From contig NZ_VFMR01000001.1 of NCBI RefSeq assembly GCF_006715145.1, positions 1,612,001 to 1,676,000 of the forward strand: a stretch of 64,000 nucleotides of DNA, given 5' to 3'. This document shows positions 39,839 through 50,304 of the stretch, in pieces. The number at the start of each line of letters is the position of its first letter. Within the stretch, counting starts at the first letter, position 1. The position numbers were made by a program, and so were the translations under genes. Below the pieces are notes generated by a model. It was not told the DNA's origin, did no database searches, and worked only from the letters and a program-made list of their open reading frames with translations. Origin of the DNA: Microbacterium sp. SLBN-146. Its GTDB lineage: Bacteria > Actinomycetota > Actinomycetes > Actinomycetales > Microbacteriaceae.

Positions 39839-40861
39839 ATGGCGAACATCACCGAAGTGGCGGAAGCCGCGGGTGTCTCCATCAGCACCGTGTCGTACGC
39901 CCTCAGCGGCAAGCGACCGGTCTCGGTCGACACGCGCCGTCGTATCGAAGAAGCCGTCGCGGCACTGGGATACAGCCCGAATGCGGGGGCGCGGATGCTC
40001 GCGGGTCGGCGGACGCAGATCTTCGCGCTCACCGAACCGCTGCGGAGCGACACGCACGCTCCCACCCACATGCAGTTCGTCCTCGCGACGGCGATCGCCG
40101 CACGGCGCCACGACTACGACATCCTCCTCCTCACCGACGAAGAGGCGCAGGCGGGGATGCGCCGGGTCGCTTCCAACGGCCTGGTCGACGCGATCCTCGT
40201 GCTCGACGTCGCCCCCGACGACCCGCGGGTGGCGCTGGCTCGGCAGATCCCGACTCCGACGGTGTTCATCGGCATCCCGAACGACAACGCGGGACTCGTG
40301 TGCGTCGACCTCGACTTCGAGGCCGCCGTGAAGCAGGCGGTGGATCTCCTCGCCGATGCGGGCCACGCCTCGATCGGACTCGTCGGACAGGCCGAGACGG
40401 CGTACGCGAAATCCAACTTCCCACCGCGCGTGCGAGCGGGCTTCCTCGATCGTGCCGCGGAGCGCGGCGTCGCGGCGGGCCACGGCACGTCGGGCGGCAA
40501 GATCGCCAGCCGCACCGCGGCGCGCAAGACGGCGGGGGCACTTCTCGACGGGGGAGCCACGGCGCTCATCCTGCACTGCACGGAAGAGGCGCACGGCTCG
40601 GTGCTCGCCCTCATCGCGGAGCGCGGTCTGCGCGTTCCCGAGGACGTCTCGGTCATCAGTGTCGGTGCGTCCTTCGACACGGCCGTCCTCTCGACCCCCC
40701 TCGACGTGATCCCGCTCGTGCCCGAGGCCTCGTGCGATCTCGCCGTGTCCCTCGCCGTGCAGGCGCTCGACGAGGATCCGCCCGAACCCGGGCTCCGTCT
40801 CGTTCCGCCGACCTTCGTGTCGCGCGGCTCGATCGCCGCCCCTCCGGGGGCCTCCGTCTGA
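39839..40861 (+). CDS. LacI-family transcriptional repressor of the sugar operon
   Basis: The 340-residue protein begins MANITEVAEAAGVSISTVSYALSG, a textbook LacI helix-turn-helix with hinge (NAGARMLAGRR), followed by a periplasmic-binding-protein-like sensor domain (VDAILVLDVAPDDPR, GLVGQAETAYAKSNFPPRVRAGF). I chose ATG 39839 over an in-frame ATG at 39680 because the HTH must be at the N-terminus. It should repress itself and the downstream transporter and glycosidase genes through identical CGAAGCGCTTCG operators, with release by an alpha-xyloside or beta-glucoside. Confidence 0.85.
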   Translation: MANITEVAEAAGVSISTVSYALSGKRPVSVDTRRRIEEAVAALGYSPNAGARMLAGRRTQIFALTEPLRSDTHAPTHMQFVLATAIAARRHDYDILLLTDEEAQAGMRRVASNGLVDAILVLDVAPDDPRVALARQIPTPTVFIGIPNDNAGLVCVDLDFEAAVKQAVDLLADAGHASIGLVGQAETAYAKSNFPPRVRAGFLDRAAERGVAAGHGTSGGKIASRTAARKTAGALLDGGATALILHCTEEAHGSVLALIAERGLRVPEDVSVISVGASFDTAVLSTPLDVIPLVPEASCDLAVSLAVQALDEDPPEPGLRLVPPTFVSRGSIAAPPGASV

Positions 40862-40900
40862 CGCCGAGGCTGCGACCATCCGCTTTCGCACGACCGCAGT

Positions 40901-40912
40901 CGAAGCGCTTCG
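40901..40912. promoter_or_regulatory. LacI-family operator before the sugar ABC operon
   Basis: CGAAGCGCTTCG, flanked by T and AT, is identical to the site before lacI. It lies 68 bp before the binding-protein start. Confidence 0.7.
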
Positions 40913-40979
40913 ATAACTCCATATCCCGCACCACACCCGCACCAGACCAACGCAGGTCACCAGGAAAGGAATGCCACCG

Positions 40980-42293
40980 ATGGCACGAATCACACGCACG
41001 CACACCCGACGCGGCCTCGCCGCGATCGGGGCTCTCACGGTGGGCGCCCTTGCGCTCGCCGGCTGCTCCGGCGGCTCCGGCGGCGGAAGCGACAGCAACA
41101 CGCTCAAGCTCTGGCACTACGAAGGCGCCGACAGCGCCATGGGCAAGGCGTGGGCCGAAGCCATCAAGATCTTCGAAGACGAGACGGGTGCGACGGTCGA
41201 GTTCGAGGAGAAGTCCTTCGAGCAGATCCAGAAGACCGCGAGCCAGGTCCTCGACACGGATGCCGCGCCCGACCTCATGGAGTTCAACAAGGGCAACGCG
41301 ACGGCGGGCTTCCTCGCCTCGACGGGCCTCATCGCCGACATCGGCGACGCCGTGGAAGAGTACGGCTGGGCCGACAAGCTCGCGCCCTCGCTCCAGACGA
41401 CCGCGAAGTACTCCGACGCCGGCGTCATGGGCGGCGACACCTGGTACGGCATCCCGAACTACGGCGAGTTCGTCGGCGTCTACTACAACCTCGACGCCTT
41501 CGAGGCTGCGGGCCTCGAGATCCCCACGACGTACGACGAGTTCATCGCGGTGCTCGACGCCTTCGTCGCGCAGGGTGTCACCCCTCTCGCCGAGGCCGGT
41601 GCCGAGTACCCGCTCGGACAACTCTGGTACCAGCTCGCCCTGACGCAGGCCGACCGCCAGTTCGTCAACGACTACCAGCTGTACGAGAACCCGGTCGACT
41701 GGCAGGGTCCCGAGCTCACGTACGCGACCGAGACGCTGCAGGACTACGTCGACGCCGGCTACATCGCCTCCGACGTCTCGTCGATCAAGGCAGAGGATGC
41801 CGGTGTCTCGTGGATCAACGGCACATCGCCCATCTTCGTCTCGGGCTCCTGGTGGTTCGGCCGGTTCACCGCCGAGGCCACCGACTTCGACTGGACGATG
41901 ACGGCCTTCCCCGAGAGCGACCTGTCGCTCGGTTCGTCGGGCAACCTGTGGGTCGTTCCCGAGAACGCCGCCAACAAGGAGCTCGCGTACGAGTTCATCG
42001 ACATCACGATGCGTCCCGAGATCCAGGCGATCATCGGCAACAACGGCGGCGTCCCCGTCGCGGCCGACCCGGCCGACATCACGGATGAGAAGAGCAAGCT
42101 CCTCATCGAGACGTTCAACGGGATCCTCGACGCCGACGGACTGTCGTTCTACCCCGACTGGCCCGCACCCGGGTTCTACGACGTCATCGTGCAGGAGCTC
42201 CAGGGTCTCGTCACGGGCGTTCAGGATGCCGCGACGACGAACGACAACCTCGGCGTCCAGTACGACGAGGGCACGGCCGAGTTCCGCGGCTGA
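40980..42293 (+). CDS. Sugar ABC transporter substrate-binding lipoprotein
   Basis: The 437-residue protein has a lipoprotein signal ending LALAGC (Cys29) and the family 1 binding-protein features LKLWHYEG, PDLMEFNKGNATAGFL, GIPNYGEFVGVYYN and WINGTSPIFVSGSWW. It should bind an oligosaccharide in the cell wall space and hand it to the two following permeases. I chose ATG 40980, 9 bp after AAAGGA; ATG 40971 lies too near that site. Under the LacI operator at 40901. An MsmK-type ATPase is not encoded here and is probably shared. Confidence 0.85.
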   Translation: MARITRTHTRRGLAAIGALTVGALALAGCSGGSGGGSDSNTLKLWHYEGADSAMGKAWAEAIKIFEDETGATVEFEEKSFEQIQKTASQVLDTDAAPDLMEFNKGNATAGFLASTGLIADIGDAVEEYGWADKLAPSLQTTAKYSDAGVMGGDTWYGIPNYGEFVGVYYNLDAFEAAGLEIPTTYDEFIAVLDAFVAQGVTPLAEAGAEYPLGQLWYQLALTQADRQFVNDYQLYENPVDWQGPELTYATETLQDYVDAGYIASDVSSIKAEDAGVSWINGTSPIFVSGSWWFGRFTAEATDFDWTMTAFPESDLSLGSSGNLWVVPENAANKELAYEFIDITMRPEIQAIIGNNGGVPVAADPADITDEKSKLLIETFNGILDADGLSFYPDWPAPGFYDVIVQELQGLVTGVQDAATTNDNLGVQYDEGTAEFRG

Positions 42294-42362
42294 CCCGAGT
42301 GGCTCACCGGGCGGGGCGGCATCCCCGGATGACCGCCCCGCCCTCCACAGGAAGACCCCATC

Positions 42363-43334
42363 ATGGCTCTCACGACACGTGAACCGCGCGCGAAGCGCGC
42401 CAAGCTCCCTCCCGAGGAGCCGTCGATCCCGCAGCGCGGGGGCGGTACCGCGGGGTACTGGATGTACCTGCTGCCGGGGTTCGTCCTGCTCATCGTCATC
42501 GTCATCGTCCCGCTCGTGTGGAACGTGTACCTCACGTTCACCTCGTGGCGCGGCGTCCGCGATCCCGAGTTCATCGGCCTCGACAACTGGACCAAGCTGC
42601 TCACCGACAGCGACTTCTGGACGTCGTTCGCGAACTCCGTATGGATGGTGCTCGCGATGGTCGTCGTGCCGACGATCATCGGCCTCATCGTCGCGGCCCT
42701 CCTCTTCGACGTCGTGGGACGCAAGTTCGGCGGCCGCGTGGGGAGCTTCCTGCGGGCCACGTACTATCTGCCGCAGATCCTCCCCGTCGCCGTCGCCGGC
42801 ATCGTCATCGGGTGGATCGTCCGTCCGGGGTCGGACGGTGCGCTCAACCAGATCCTGGGGGCGGTCGGCATCGGTCCCGTCGATTGGCTCGGCCAGATGC
42901 CGTCGGCGCTCATCGTCCTGATGGTCGTGCTCGTGTGGGTGCAGATCGGCTACCCCGTCGTCATCTTCATGGCGGCGCTCCAGCGCGTCGACCCGGAGCT
43001 GTACGAAGCCGCCGAGCTCGACGGCGCGAACTGGTTCCAGCGCTTCTCCGCCATCACGATGACGATCATCCGGCCGGAGATCTTCGTCGTGACGCTCACG
43101 TCGACGATCGCGGCGCTCAAGGTCTTCGGGCCCGTCTACGTCATTACGCGTGGTGGCCCCGCCGGTGCGACCCTCGTGCCCGCGTACTACGCCTACCAGG
43201 AGTTCTTCACGAAGCGGAACGTCGGCTACGGCGCGACGATCGCGACGGTGCTGACGATCCTCGTCGTCATCGTCTCGATCATCTTCATCCGCGTGCAGAA
43301 CTCGCTCGAGCGCAAGGAAAGGGCGGGACTCTGA
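42363..43334 (+). CDS. Sugar ABC transporter permease (MalF type)
   Basis: The 323-residue protein has six membrane helices after a charged N-terminus and the EAA motif in LYEAAELDGANWFQRFSAITMTIIRP. It forms the channel with the next gene product. The ATG at 42363 lies 69 bp after the binding-protein stop. Its TGA overlaps the ATG of the second permease (TGATG). Confidence 0.9.
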   Translation: MALTTREPRAKRAKLPPEEPSIPQRGGGTAGYWMYLLPGFVLLIVIVIVPLVWNVYLTFTSWRGVRDPEFIGLDNWTKLLTDSDFWTSFANSVWMVLAMVVVPTIIGLIVAALLFDVVGRKFGGRVGSFLRATYYLPQILPVAVAGIVIGWIVRPGSDGALNQILGAVGIGPVDWLGQMPSALIVLMVVLVWVQIGYPVVIFMAALQRVDPELYEAAELDGANWFQRFSAITMTIIRPEIFVVTLTSTIAALKVFGPVYVITRGGPAGATLVPAYYAYQEFFTKRNVGYGATIATVLTILVVIVSIIFIRVQNSLERKERAGL

Positions 43335-44245
43335 TGGCCGTCGGCACTGTGGACGCCCCCCTCGCGACGCGCGACGCGGGCACGAAGCCCCCCAAGGCGC
43401 CGCGGGCGCGCGGCGGCATGACGAAGAAGCGCGGCGTCGACTGGCTGTTCCTCGCCCTCGTGATCGTGGGCGCACTCCTCGTGCTGGCGCCGTTCTACCT
43501 CGTCCTGGTGAACTCCTTCAAATCCCCCGTCGACTACGCCACGTCGGGGCCCCTCGCCTTCCCGCAGGAGCTGGACTTCACCGGCATCGCGAAGTTCTGG
43601 GAGCGCGTCAACTTCCCCGAGAAGGTCTGGAACTCGATCTTCATCTCGGGCGTCGTCGCGGTGCTCGCGGTGCTCATCTCGATGCTCAACGCCTTCGCGA
43701 TCGGCATCGGCCGGGTGCGGGGACGCTCGTGGATCGTCCTGCTGTTCCTCCTGGCGAACCTCCTCCCGCAGGAGGCCCTCCTCTACCCGCTGTACTACAT
43801 GTTCAAAGAGGTCGGCCTCTACGACAACGTCTGGTCGGTCATCATCGTCTTCACGGTCGTGCAGGCCGCGTTCGGCACGTATCTCCTCTCGGCGGTGTAC
43901 GGCACGTTCCCCAAGGAGATCCTCGAAGCCGCCTCGATCGACGGCGCGGGGCGCTGGAAGATCCTGTGGCGGGTCGTCTTCCCGATCAGCCGCCCGACCC
44001 TGTCGGTGCTGCTCATCTTCTTCTTCATCTGGACGTGGAACGAGTTCCTCATCCCGCTGACGTTCCTCGCCTCGAACGCGAACCAGACGGTCCCGGTCGC
44101 GATCAGCGTCCTCCAGGGCGACCGACTCATGGACGTCACGACGACGAGCGCGTCGGCCCTCCTCGGCATCATCCCCACGCTCATCTTCTTCCTCATCTTC
44201 CAGCGCACGCTGACACGCGGCATCACGGCAGGAGCAGTCAAGTAA
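43334..44245 (+). CDS. Sugar ABC transporter permease (MalG type)
   Basis: The 303-residue protein has six membrane helices and the EAA motif ILEAASIDGAGRWKILWRVVFPISRP, and ends RGITAGAVK as is usual in this family. The start codon overlaps the upstream stop, and its TAA overlaps the ATG of the alpha-xylosidase gene (TAATG), so transport and hydrolysis genes are coupled. A longer in-frame reading from 42518 would overlap the first permease and is rejected. Confidence 0.9.
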   Translation: MAVGTVDAPLATRDAGTKPPKAPRARGGMTKKRGVDWLFLALVIVGALLVLAPFYLVLVNSFKSPVDYATSGPLAFPQELDFTGIAKFWERVNFPEKVWNSIFISGVVAVLAVLISMLNAFAIGIGRVRGRSWIVLLFLLANLLPQEALLYPLYYMFKEVGLYDNVWSVIIVFTVVQAAFGTYLLSAVYGTFPKEILEAASIDGAGRWKILWRVVFPISRPTLSVLLIFFFIWTWNEFLIPLTFLASNANQTVPVAISVLQGDRLMDVTTTSASALLGIIPTLIFFLIFQRTLTRGITAGAVK

Positions 44246-46482
44246 TGAAGTTCACCGACGGGTTCTGGCAACTGCGTCCCGGCGTCACGGCACTGTACGC
44301 ACAGGAGGCGTACGACATCTGGCCGACGGATTCCACGGCGGACGGCCCCGGCATCGTCGTGACGGCTCCGACGTCCGTCATCGCCAAGCGCGGCGACACG
44401 CTCAATCGGCCCGTCCTCACCACGACGCTGTCCTCGCCGATGGAAGGCGTCGTGCGCGTGCGCATCGCTCACCACGAGGGCGGATCGTGGCACGGCGGCT
44501 TCGACCTGCCGGGCGCTGCCGAGGGCGGTGCGGGGACGATCGCCGCGACCGAAGACGGGGGAGTGCTCGAGACCGGACCCCTCACGGCGCGCATCGCGCC
44601 GGGGGCGCCGTGGGACCTCTCGTTCGAGGTCGAGGGGAGCCGGGTCACGGGGAGCGGCCACAAGGCGCAGGGGTACATCCAGCTCACCGACGACGCGCAG
44701 GTCGACTCCGGCATCGTGGGCAACGCCCGCGCCGGGACGGCCGCGCCCCGACCGCACGCGTTCGTACACGAGCAGCTCGACCTCGGCGTCGGAGAGCTCG
44801 TGTACGGCCTGGGCGAGCGGTTCGGCCCGCTCGTGAAGAACGGACAGTCCGTCGAGATCTGGAACGCCGACGGCGGCACGTCGAGCGAGCAGGCCTACAA
44901 GAGCATCCCCTTCCACCTCTCCAACCGGGGCTACGGCGTCCTCGTCAACGACCCGGGTCACGTGTCGTACGAGATCGGTTCGGAGGCCGTCGAGCGGGTG
45001 CAGTTCTCCGTCCCGGGTGAAGTGCTGGAGTACTTCGTCATCGCGGGCCCCACCTCCAAGGACGTGCTCTCGCGCTACACGGCGCTCACCGGCCGGCCGC
45101 CCGTCGTGCCCGCGTGGTCGTACGGCCTCTGGCTGTCGACGTCGTTCACGACCGACTACGACGAAGAGACCGTCACGTCGTTCATCGACGAGATGGCCGC
45201 GCGCGAACTCCCCGTATCGGTCTTCCACTTCGACTGCTTCTGGATGCGCGAATTCAACTGGTGCGACTTCGAATGGGACCCCCGCACCTTCCCGGATCCC
45301 GATGGCATGCTCGCGCGCCTTCACGAGAAGGATCTTCGCGTCTGCGTGTGGATCAACCCCTACATCGGCCAGCGTTCGCCGCTCTTCCGCGAAGCGGCAG
45401 ATCAGGGGTTCCTCGTGACGCGCCCCGACGGATCGGTCTGGCAGTGGGATCTCTGGCAGGCCGGGATGGGTCTCGTCGACTTCACGAACCCCGACGCGAC
45501 CGCGTGGTACCAGGGACATCTCCGCCGACTCATCGCCCAGGGTGTGGACTGCTTCAAGACCGACTTCGGCGAGCGGATCCCCCTCGAGGTCGACTACTTC
45601 GACGGGTCCGACCCGTCGCGCATGCACAACCTCTACACGCAGCTGTACAACAAGGCCGTCCATGACGTCCTCGTCGAGACGCGCGGCGAAGGCGATGCCG
45701 TGCTCTTCGCGCGCTCGGCCACGGCGGGTGGGCAGTCGATGCCCGTGCACTGGGGCGGCGACTCGACGTCGACCTTCGCCTCGATGGCCGAGACGCTCCG
45801 CGGAGGACTCTCGCTGGCCCTCAGCGGCTTCGCCTTCTGGAGCCACGACATCGGCGGATTCGAGGGCACACCGGATGCCGCGGTCTACAAGCGCTGGACG
45901 GCGTTCGGCCTGCTCGGCTCGCACTCCCGCTTCCACGGGTCGCAGTCCTATCGCGTGCCGTGGATGTTCGACGAAGAAGCCGTCGAGGTCACGCGCGTCT
46001 TCACGCACCTGAAGATGCGGTTGATGCCCTACCTCTATCGTGTGGGGCTCGACGCGGCGGCATCCGGTGTCCCGCTCCTGCGGCCGATGCCGCTGGAGTT
46101 CCCCGACGACCCCGCCGTCGCGTACCTCGACCGCCAGTACATGCTCGGATCGGAACTGCTCGTCGCGCCCGTCTTCACCGAGACAGGAGAGGTCGAGTTC
46201 TATCTGCCCGACGGCCCGTGGACGTCGCTCCTGACGGGCGAGACGATCGAGGGAGGCCGGTGGGTGCGCGAGACGCACGGTTTCGACTCGCTGCCCCTGT
46301 ACGCTCGGGCGGGCGCGGTGATCCCCTGGGGTGTGCGTTCCGACCGACCTGATTACGACTATCTCGACGGGCTGACGATCCGGGTGTTCCCCGGCGGCGC
46401 CGGCACGAGGGACATCGTCGTGACGACCCCCGAGGGCGTCTCCGAGACGTTCTCGGTCGATCTCTCCGAGGTGACGAAATGA
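44245..46482 (+). CDS. yicI: Alpha-xylosidase, glycoside hydrolase family 31 (YicI-like)
   Basis: The 745-residue enzyme has the GH31 nucleophile Asp440 in [10 protein letters not shown] and the acid/base Asp506 in [16 protein letters not shown] rather than KTD-F-N or WxDMNE is the form found in YicI-type alpha-xylosidases; [11 protein letters not shown] and [19 protein letters not shown] are also typical. No signal peptide, so it acts in the cytoplasm on imported oligosaccharides, releasing alpha-xylose, as from isoprimeverose or xyloglucan fragments. Substrate is inferred from family and from the adjacent beta-glucosidase. Confidence 0.9.
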   Translation: MKFTDGFWQLRPGVTALYAQEAYDIWPTDSTADGPGIVVTAPTSVIAKRGDTLNRPVLTTTLSSPMEGVVRVRIAHHEGGSWHGGFDLPGAAEGGAGTIAATEDGGVLETGPLTARIAPGAPWDLSFEVEGSRVTGSGHKAQGYIQLTDDAQVDSGIVGNARAGTAAPRPHAFVHEQLDLGVGELVYGLGERFGPLVKNGQSVEIWNADGGTSSEQAYKSIPFHLSNRGYGVLVNDPGHVSYEIGSEAVERVQFSVPGEVLEYFVIAGPTSKDVLSRYTALTGRPPVVPAWSYGLWLSTSFTTDYDEETVTSFIDEMAARELPVSVFHFDCFWMREFNWCDFEWDPRTFPDPDGMLARLHEKDLRVCVWINPYIGQRSPLFREAADQGFLVTRPDGSVWQWDLWQAGMGLVDFTNPDATAWYQGHLRRLIAQGVDCFKTDFGERIPLEVDYFDGSDPSRMHNLYTQLYNKAVHDVLVETRGEGDAVLFARSATAGGQSMPVHWGGDSTSTFASMAETLRGGLSLALSGFAFWSHDIGGFEGTPDAAVYKRWTAFGLLGSHSRFHGSQSYRVPWMFDEEAVEVTRVFTHLKMRLMPYLYRVGLDAAASGVPLLRPMPLEFPDDPAVAYLDRQYMLGSELLVAPVFTETGEVEFYLPDGPWTSLLTGETIEGGRWVRETHGFDSLPLYARAGAVIPWGVRSDRPDYDYLDGLTIRVFPGGAGTRDIVVTTPEGVSETFSVDLSEVTK

Positions 46483-47909
46483 CGCAGGGAAACTCCGACT
46501 ACCGCGACTCGGGTCTCGTGTTCCCTCCGGGCTTCACGTTCGGCTCGGCGACCGCGTCCTATCAGGTGGAGGGCGCGGCATCCGAAGACGGCCGTCTCCC
46601 CTCCATCTGGGACACCTTCAGCAAGACCCCCGGCAAGGTCTGGAACGGCGACACGGGCGACGTCGCGTGCGATCACTACCACCGGTGGGAGTCCGACCTC
46701 GACCTCATGAAGGACCTCGGCCTCGGGGCCTACCGCTTCTCGATCGCGTGGCCCCGCGTCATCCCCACGGGAACGGGCGAGATCAATCAGGCGGGCATCG
46801 ACTTCTACTCGCGTCTCGTCGACGGCCTCCTCGAACGGGGCATCGAGCCCGTCGCGACGCTGTACCACTGGGACCTGCCGCAGCCGCTCGAAGACGCGGG
46901 CGGCTGGCCCGCGCGAGCGACGGCCGATGCGTTCGAGCGCTACGCCGAAGTGATGGGGACGGCGCTCGGCGACCGCGTGCACACGTGGACGACGCTCAAC
47001 GAACCGTGGTGCTCGGCGTATCTCGGGTACGGGCAGGGCGGTCACGCACCGGGTCGCCACGAACCGGATGCCGCGCTCGCCGCCGTCCATCACCTCAATC
47101 TCGCGCACGGGCGAGCCCTCCAGGCGCTCCGCGCGACGTCGACGGGGACGCCGGAGTATTCCGTGACGCTCAACTTCCACGTCCTCCGCGGTGTCGGCGA
47201 CGGTGCGGCCGAGGCGATGCGCCGGATCGACGCCCTGGCCAATCGCGCCTTCACGGGGCCGATGCTGCACGGCGAATACCCCGCCGATCTGCTCGAGGAC
47301 ACGGCATCCGTCACGGACTGGTCGTTCGTGCACGACGACGATCTCGCCGCCATCCACCAGCCGATCGACGTCCTCGGCGTCAACTACTACTCGACGGCCA
47401 CCGTGCGACTGTGGGACGGCGTCTCGCCCAAGCAGATGAACGACGGGCACAAGGGCGCGGCGGGTGGCACGGCATGGCCGGGCAGCGACCAGGCCGTCGA
47501 GTTCGTCGAGCAGCCGGGCCCGCACACGGCGATGGGCTGGAACATCGCGCCCGAGGGCCTCGAAGAGCTCCTCATGGCGTTGTCGGCGGAGTTCCCGCAG
47601 CAACCGCTCATGGTGACCGAGAACGGCGCCGCGTTCGACGACGTCGTCGCGGCCGACGGCTCGGTCCCCGACCCCGAACGCCTCGACTACCTCCGACGCC
47701 ACTTCAGCGCGGCGCACCGGGCGATGCAGCGCGGTGTCGACCTCCGCGGCTACTTCGTGTGGTCGCTCCTGGACAACTTCGAGTGGGGCTACGGCTACGC
47801 CAAGCGGTTCGGCATCGTGCGGGTCGACTTCGACTCGCTCGAGCGCACCATCAAGGACAGCGGCCGCTGGTACTCGGAGCTCGCGCGCTCCGGCGTCCTC
47901 CCGGAGTGA
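46479..47909 (+). CDS. Beta-glucosidase, glycoside hydrolase family 1
   Basis: The 476-residue enzyme has the acid/base Glu175 in TLNEPW and the nucleophile Glu381 in VTENGAA, with the start [19 protein letters not shown] as in other bacterial GH1 proteins. It cleaves terminal beta-glucosyl residues in the cytoplasm. The ATG at 46479 overlaps the alpha-xylosidase stop (ATGA). Together with the xylosidase it would take apart a xylosylated glucan oligosaccharide. It is the last gene of the LacI-controlled operon. Confidence 0.9.
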   Translation: MTQGNSDYRDSGLVFPPGFTFGSATASYQVEGAASEDGRLPSIWDTFSKTPGKVWNGDTGDVACDHYHRWESDLDLMKDLGLGAYRFSIAWPRVIPTGTGEINQAGIDFYSRLVDGLLERGIEPVATLYHWDLPQPLEDAGGWPARATADAFERYAEVMGTALGDRVHTWTTLNEPWCSAYLGYGQGGHAPGRHEPDAALAAVHHLNLAHGRALQALRATSTGTPEYSVTLNFHVLRGVGDGAAEAMRRIDALANRAFTGPMLHGEYPADLLEDTASVTDWSFVHDDDLAAIHQPIDVLGVNYYSTATVRLWDGVSPKQMNDGHKGAAGGTAWPGSDQAVEFVEQPGPHTAMGWNIAPEGLEELLMALSAEFPQQPLMVTENGAAFDDVVAADGSVPDPERLDYLRRHFSAAHRAMQRGVDLRGYFVWSLLDNFEWGYGYAKRFGIVRVDFDSLERTIKDSGRWYSELARSGVLPE

Positions 47910-47975
47910 GGGTTCGCGGCAAACGTTCGGCGTTCCGCGCGTCCGGGCTCGGCTAGACGGGTTTAGCCTGTCGGG

Positions 47976-48275
47976 GTGACCGAGCTGCACTTCACCCACG
48001 AGACGGATGCTTCGCGCTACACGCTCCACAGAGGCGACGACCTCGTGAGCGTCCTCGACTACCGCGACGACGGCCGAACGGTGGCCATGACGCGGGCCTA
48101 TACGGTGCCGACCTTCCGTGGTCACGGCTACGCCGGCGAGGTCGTCGAGCGGGCCGTCGCCGAGCTCGAGCGGGCGGGTGACCGGACGGTCATCCCGGTG
48201 TGCTGGTACGTCGCCGACTGGTTCTCCGCGCACCCCGACCGCAGCGGCATCCTGGCCGAGCGCCGCTCCGCGTAG
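47976..48275 (+). CDS. Small GNAT-type N-acetyltransferase (YjdJ/Gtn family)
   Basis: The 99-residue protein fits the short GNAT group: VLDYRDDGRTVAMTRAYTVPTFRGHGYAGEVVERAV contains the R/Q-x2-G-x-G/A acetyl-CoA motif (RGHGYA), and CWYVADWFSAHPD is a family signature. It probably acetylates a small amine using acetyl-CoA. The gene appears leaderless: TAGCCT at 47964-47969 ends 6 nt before the GTG. Confidence 0.8.
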   Translation: MTELHFTHETDASRYTLHRGDDLVSVLDYRDDGRTVAMTRAYTVPTFRGHGYAGEVVERAVAELERAGDRTVIPVCWYVADWFSAHPDRSGILAERRSA

Positions 48276-48315
48276 CCCCACGCGCCATCGCGGCACCGAC
48301 CCCTAAGCTGGCCGC

Positions 48316-48738
48316 GTGCACATGGAAGACGTCTTCACCATCGTCGCGATCGGCTTCGAGGCGATCGGCGCCGTCGTGATGGTCGTCGGGTTCGTCATCG
48401 CCGTCGTGCTGGGAGCGCGCGCGATCGGGCGGGGCGACGGCGGCCGCGCCGCGTTCCAGGTGCTGCGCACGACGCTCGGCTCGGCGATCCTCCTGGGCCT
48501 CGAAGTGCTCGTCGCCGCCGACCTCATCCGCACGATCACCTCGAAGCCCTCGATCGAGGACGCGCTCATTCTCGGGCTCATCGTTCTCATCCGAACAGTT
48601 CTGTCGATCTCCATCCAGATCGAGATCGAGGGCGTCCTGCCCTGGCGGCGCGCGCTGCTCACGAGCGGCGGGCAGCTTCTCGGCGAAGCGGTCGCGCGCG
48701 ATCGCGACGCATCGGCATCGGCGCGCGCGACTCCCTAG
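48316..48738 (+). CDS. DUF1622 membrane protein
   Basis: The 140-residue protein has three membrane segments (VFTIVAIGFEAIGAVVMVVGFVIAVVLG region, LGSAILLGLEVLVAADLI, ILGLIVLIRTVLSISI) and matches DUF1622 in length and in the LEVLVAADLIRTI segment. Function is unknown. Leaderless: TAAGCT at 48304-48309 ends 6 nt before the GTG at 48316; an internal ATG two codons later is an alternative start. Confidence 0.8.
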   Translation: MHMEDVFTIVAIGFEAIGAVVMVVGFVIAVVLGARAIGRGDGGRAAFQVLRTTLGSAILLGLEVLVAADLIRTITSKPSIEDALILGLIVLIRTVLSISIQIEIEGVLPWRRALLTSGGQLLGEAVARDRDASASARATP

Positions 48739-48827
48739 ACACCGCTACCGGGGGGTGCTGTCGTTGTCAACGGGGTGCGCCCGCCGGGGTCGTCGCGGCA
48801 AGCTGGATACGACGAAAGGAATCGGCC

Positions 48828-49073
48828 ATGGAGCGCGATCTTCCCGAGGGCGTTATCGACGCCGACCCGCCCGGCGGCTGGGAGCAGACGCACGACGGCG
48901 AGGCGAGCGAACAGAATGCGGATGCCGCAGGATCGCCCGAGCTCGCGGACGATCCCGACGCCGAGGGCCTTCTGTCCGACACGGCGCTCGCACCCGACGA
49001 CCCGGCCGCCGGCGAGCAGGCGCGGCAGGGAGCGGACCCCGATATGAGCACAGACCGAGGAGAGGAACCCTGA
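48828..49073 (+). CDS. Small acidic hydrophilic protein, function unknown
   Basis: The 81-residue protein is rich in Asp, Glu, Ala and Pro, with no hydrophobic segment and probably no fold of its own. The start follows AAAGGAA. Its stop overlaps the ATG of the next gene (TGATG), so the two small hydrophilic proteins are co-translated. No family recognised. Confidence 0.65.
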   Translation: MERDLPEGVIDADPPGGWEQTHDGEASEQNADAAGSPELADDPDAEGLLSDTALAPDDPAAGEQARQGADPDMSTDRGEEP

Positions 49074-49474
49074 TGAGCACGACGGGCAACGAGTTCGAGC
49101 AGCAGGACGGGACAGACCAGGACGTGACGGGCCAGGCGCAGTCCGGCCTGGGGGACTCGCCCGCCGCCGAAGCGGCGGCCAGTGCCGATCACCACGGTCA
49201 GGACGGCGCGCGCGACACGCTCACGGCGGGTCAGGCGCAGGCCGAGATGAGCGGTGCGGCGGAGCAGAGCCTTCCCGCGATGTCGCAGAACAACGCGTCC
49301 GACGCCGACAAGGTCGCCGGGATCGTCGCCCAGACGCGCACCGATGTCTCGCACCTCGGGCGCGACGAGGTCGTGCGGGTCCTCGCTCAGCGGTTCGACC
49401 AGACCGGCGTCACCGTCTCCGACGACGAGCTGCAGGAGCTCGCCGATCAGGTGACGGCAGACGACAGGGGCTGA
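49073..49474 (+). CDS. Small hydrophilic protein, function unknown
   Basis: The 133-residue protein has a disordered N-terminal half rich in Gln, Ala, Asp and Gly, and a C-terminal helical part (DKVAGIVAQTRTDVSHLGRDEVVRVLAQRF). The start overlaps the upstream stop. It resembles stress-associated small proteins of Microbacterium in character only; I recognise no family. Confidence 0.65.
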   Translation: MSTTGNEFEQQDGTDQDVTGQAQSGLGDSPAAEAAASADHHGQDGARDTLTAGQAQAEMSGAAEQSLPAMSQNNASDADKVAGIVAQTRTDVSHLGRDEVVRVLAQRFDQTGVTVSDDELQELADQVTADDRG

Positions 49475-49479
49475 GGGGC

Positions 49480-50211
49480 TCAGTTCTCGAGTGAGAACTC
49501 GACGATCGCGCGGGCCGCGGGCGCGGCGTCTCTGATCATCGTCTCGTGGCCGTGGCCGCGGATCTCGACCAGGCGCGCGTCGGGGATGTCGTCGGCGACC
49601 CTTACGCACCACGCGTGCGGAGAGACGACGTCGTTCTCGCCGCGGATGACGAGCGTCGGCACTGTGACCCGGTCGAGCACCACTTCGGGCCGGTGGGCCA
49701 GCATCGCGCGGTACTTGCCGCGAAGGCGCGGCCCGGCCCGCACGTATTCGCGGGCGCCGCGGAGGATGACGCGGGGCTTCTCGACCGCGAGATCCTTCAC
49801 GAGACGCCACAGCTGTGCGCGGGCGCTGCGCGCCGTCGGGTCCGTCGACGGACCGAGCATGACGAGGGCCTGGACGACGTCGGGATGCCGCACCGCGACC
49901 TCGAGGGCGACCTGGGCGCCCATCGAGTGCCCCACGACGACGGCGGGGCGGTCGACCTCTGCGCGGAGGTAGGCGCCGACGAGGTCGGCCATCCGCTCGA
50001 TCGTGAGGATCCTCGCGGGCTCGGGGGCGTCGCCGTAGCCGGGGAGGTCGACGGCGATGACGCGACCCGTGCCGATGAGGCCCTCCGTCAGGCCGCTGAA
50101 GACCGAGCGCCCCATCCCGATACCGTGGATGAGCAGGAAGACGCCGCGACCCGATCCGCGGCGTTCGGCGACGAGTGTCGCGCCCGCGTGCGTGAACTCC
50201 TCGACGTGCAT
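49480..50211 (-). CDS. Alpha/beta hydrolase
   Basis: The 243-residue protein has the oxyanion segment LLIHGIGMGRSVFSGL, the nucleophile elbow VVGHSMGAQ, an acidic residue in VIRGENDVVSP and a catalytic His in EIRGHGHETMI. It is a cytoplasmic serine hydrolase of unknown substrate. The ATG at 50211 is leaderless-type, TACGCT (antisense of 50219-50224) ending 7 nt upstream. Longer in-frame readings run antisense to sbcD and are rejected. Confidence 0.85.
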   Translation of the reverse strand: MHVEEFTHAGATLVAERRGSGRGVFLLIHGIGMGRSVFSGLTEGLIGTGRVIAVDLPGYGDAPEPARILTIERMADLVGAYLRAEVDRPAVVVGHSMGAQVALEVAVRHPDVVQALVMLGPSTDPTARSARAQLWRLVKDLAVEKPRVILRGAREYVRAGPRLRGKYRAMLAHRPEVVLDRVTVPTLVIRGENDVVSPHAWCVRVADDIPDARLVEIRGHGHETMIRDAAPAARAIVEFSLEN

Positions 50212-50304
50212 GAGACCCAGCGTAGGACGGTCGTCGCATCGCTCTCGGCGAACCCTCCGCGGGTCTCCGCGTGCATGTCGGAGGTGCCGCCTACCGTGTG
50301 TGGC

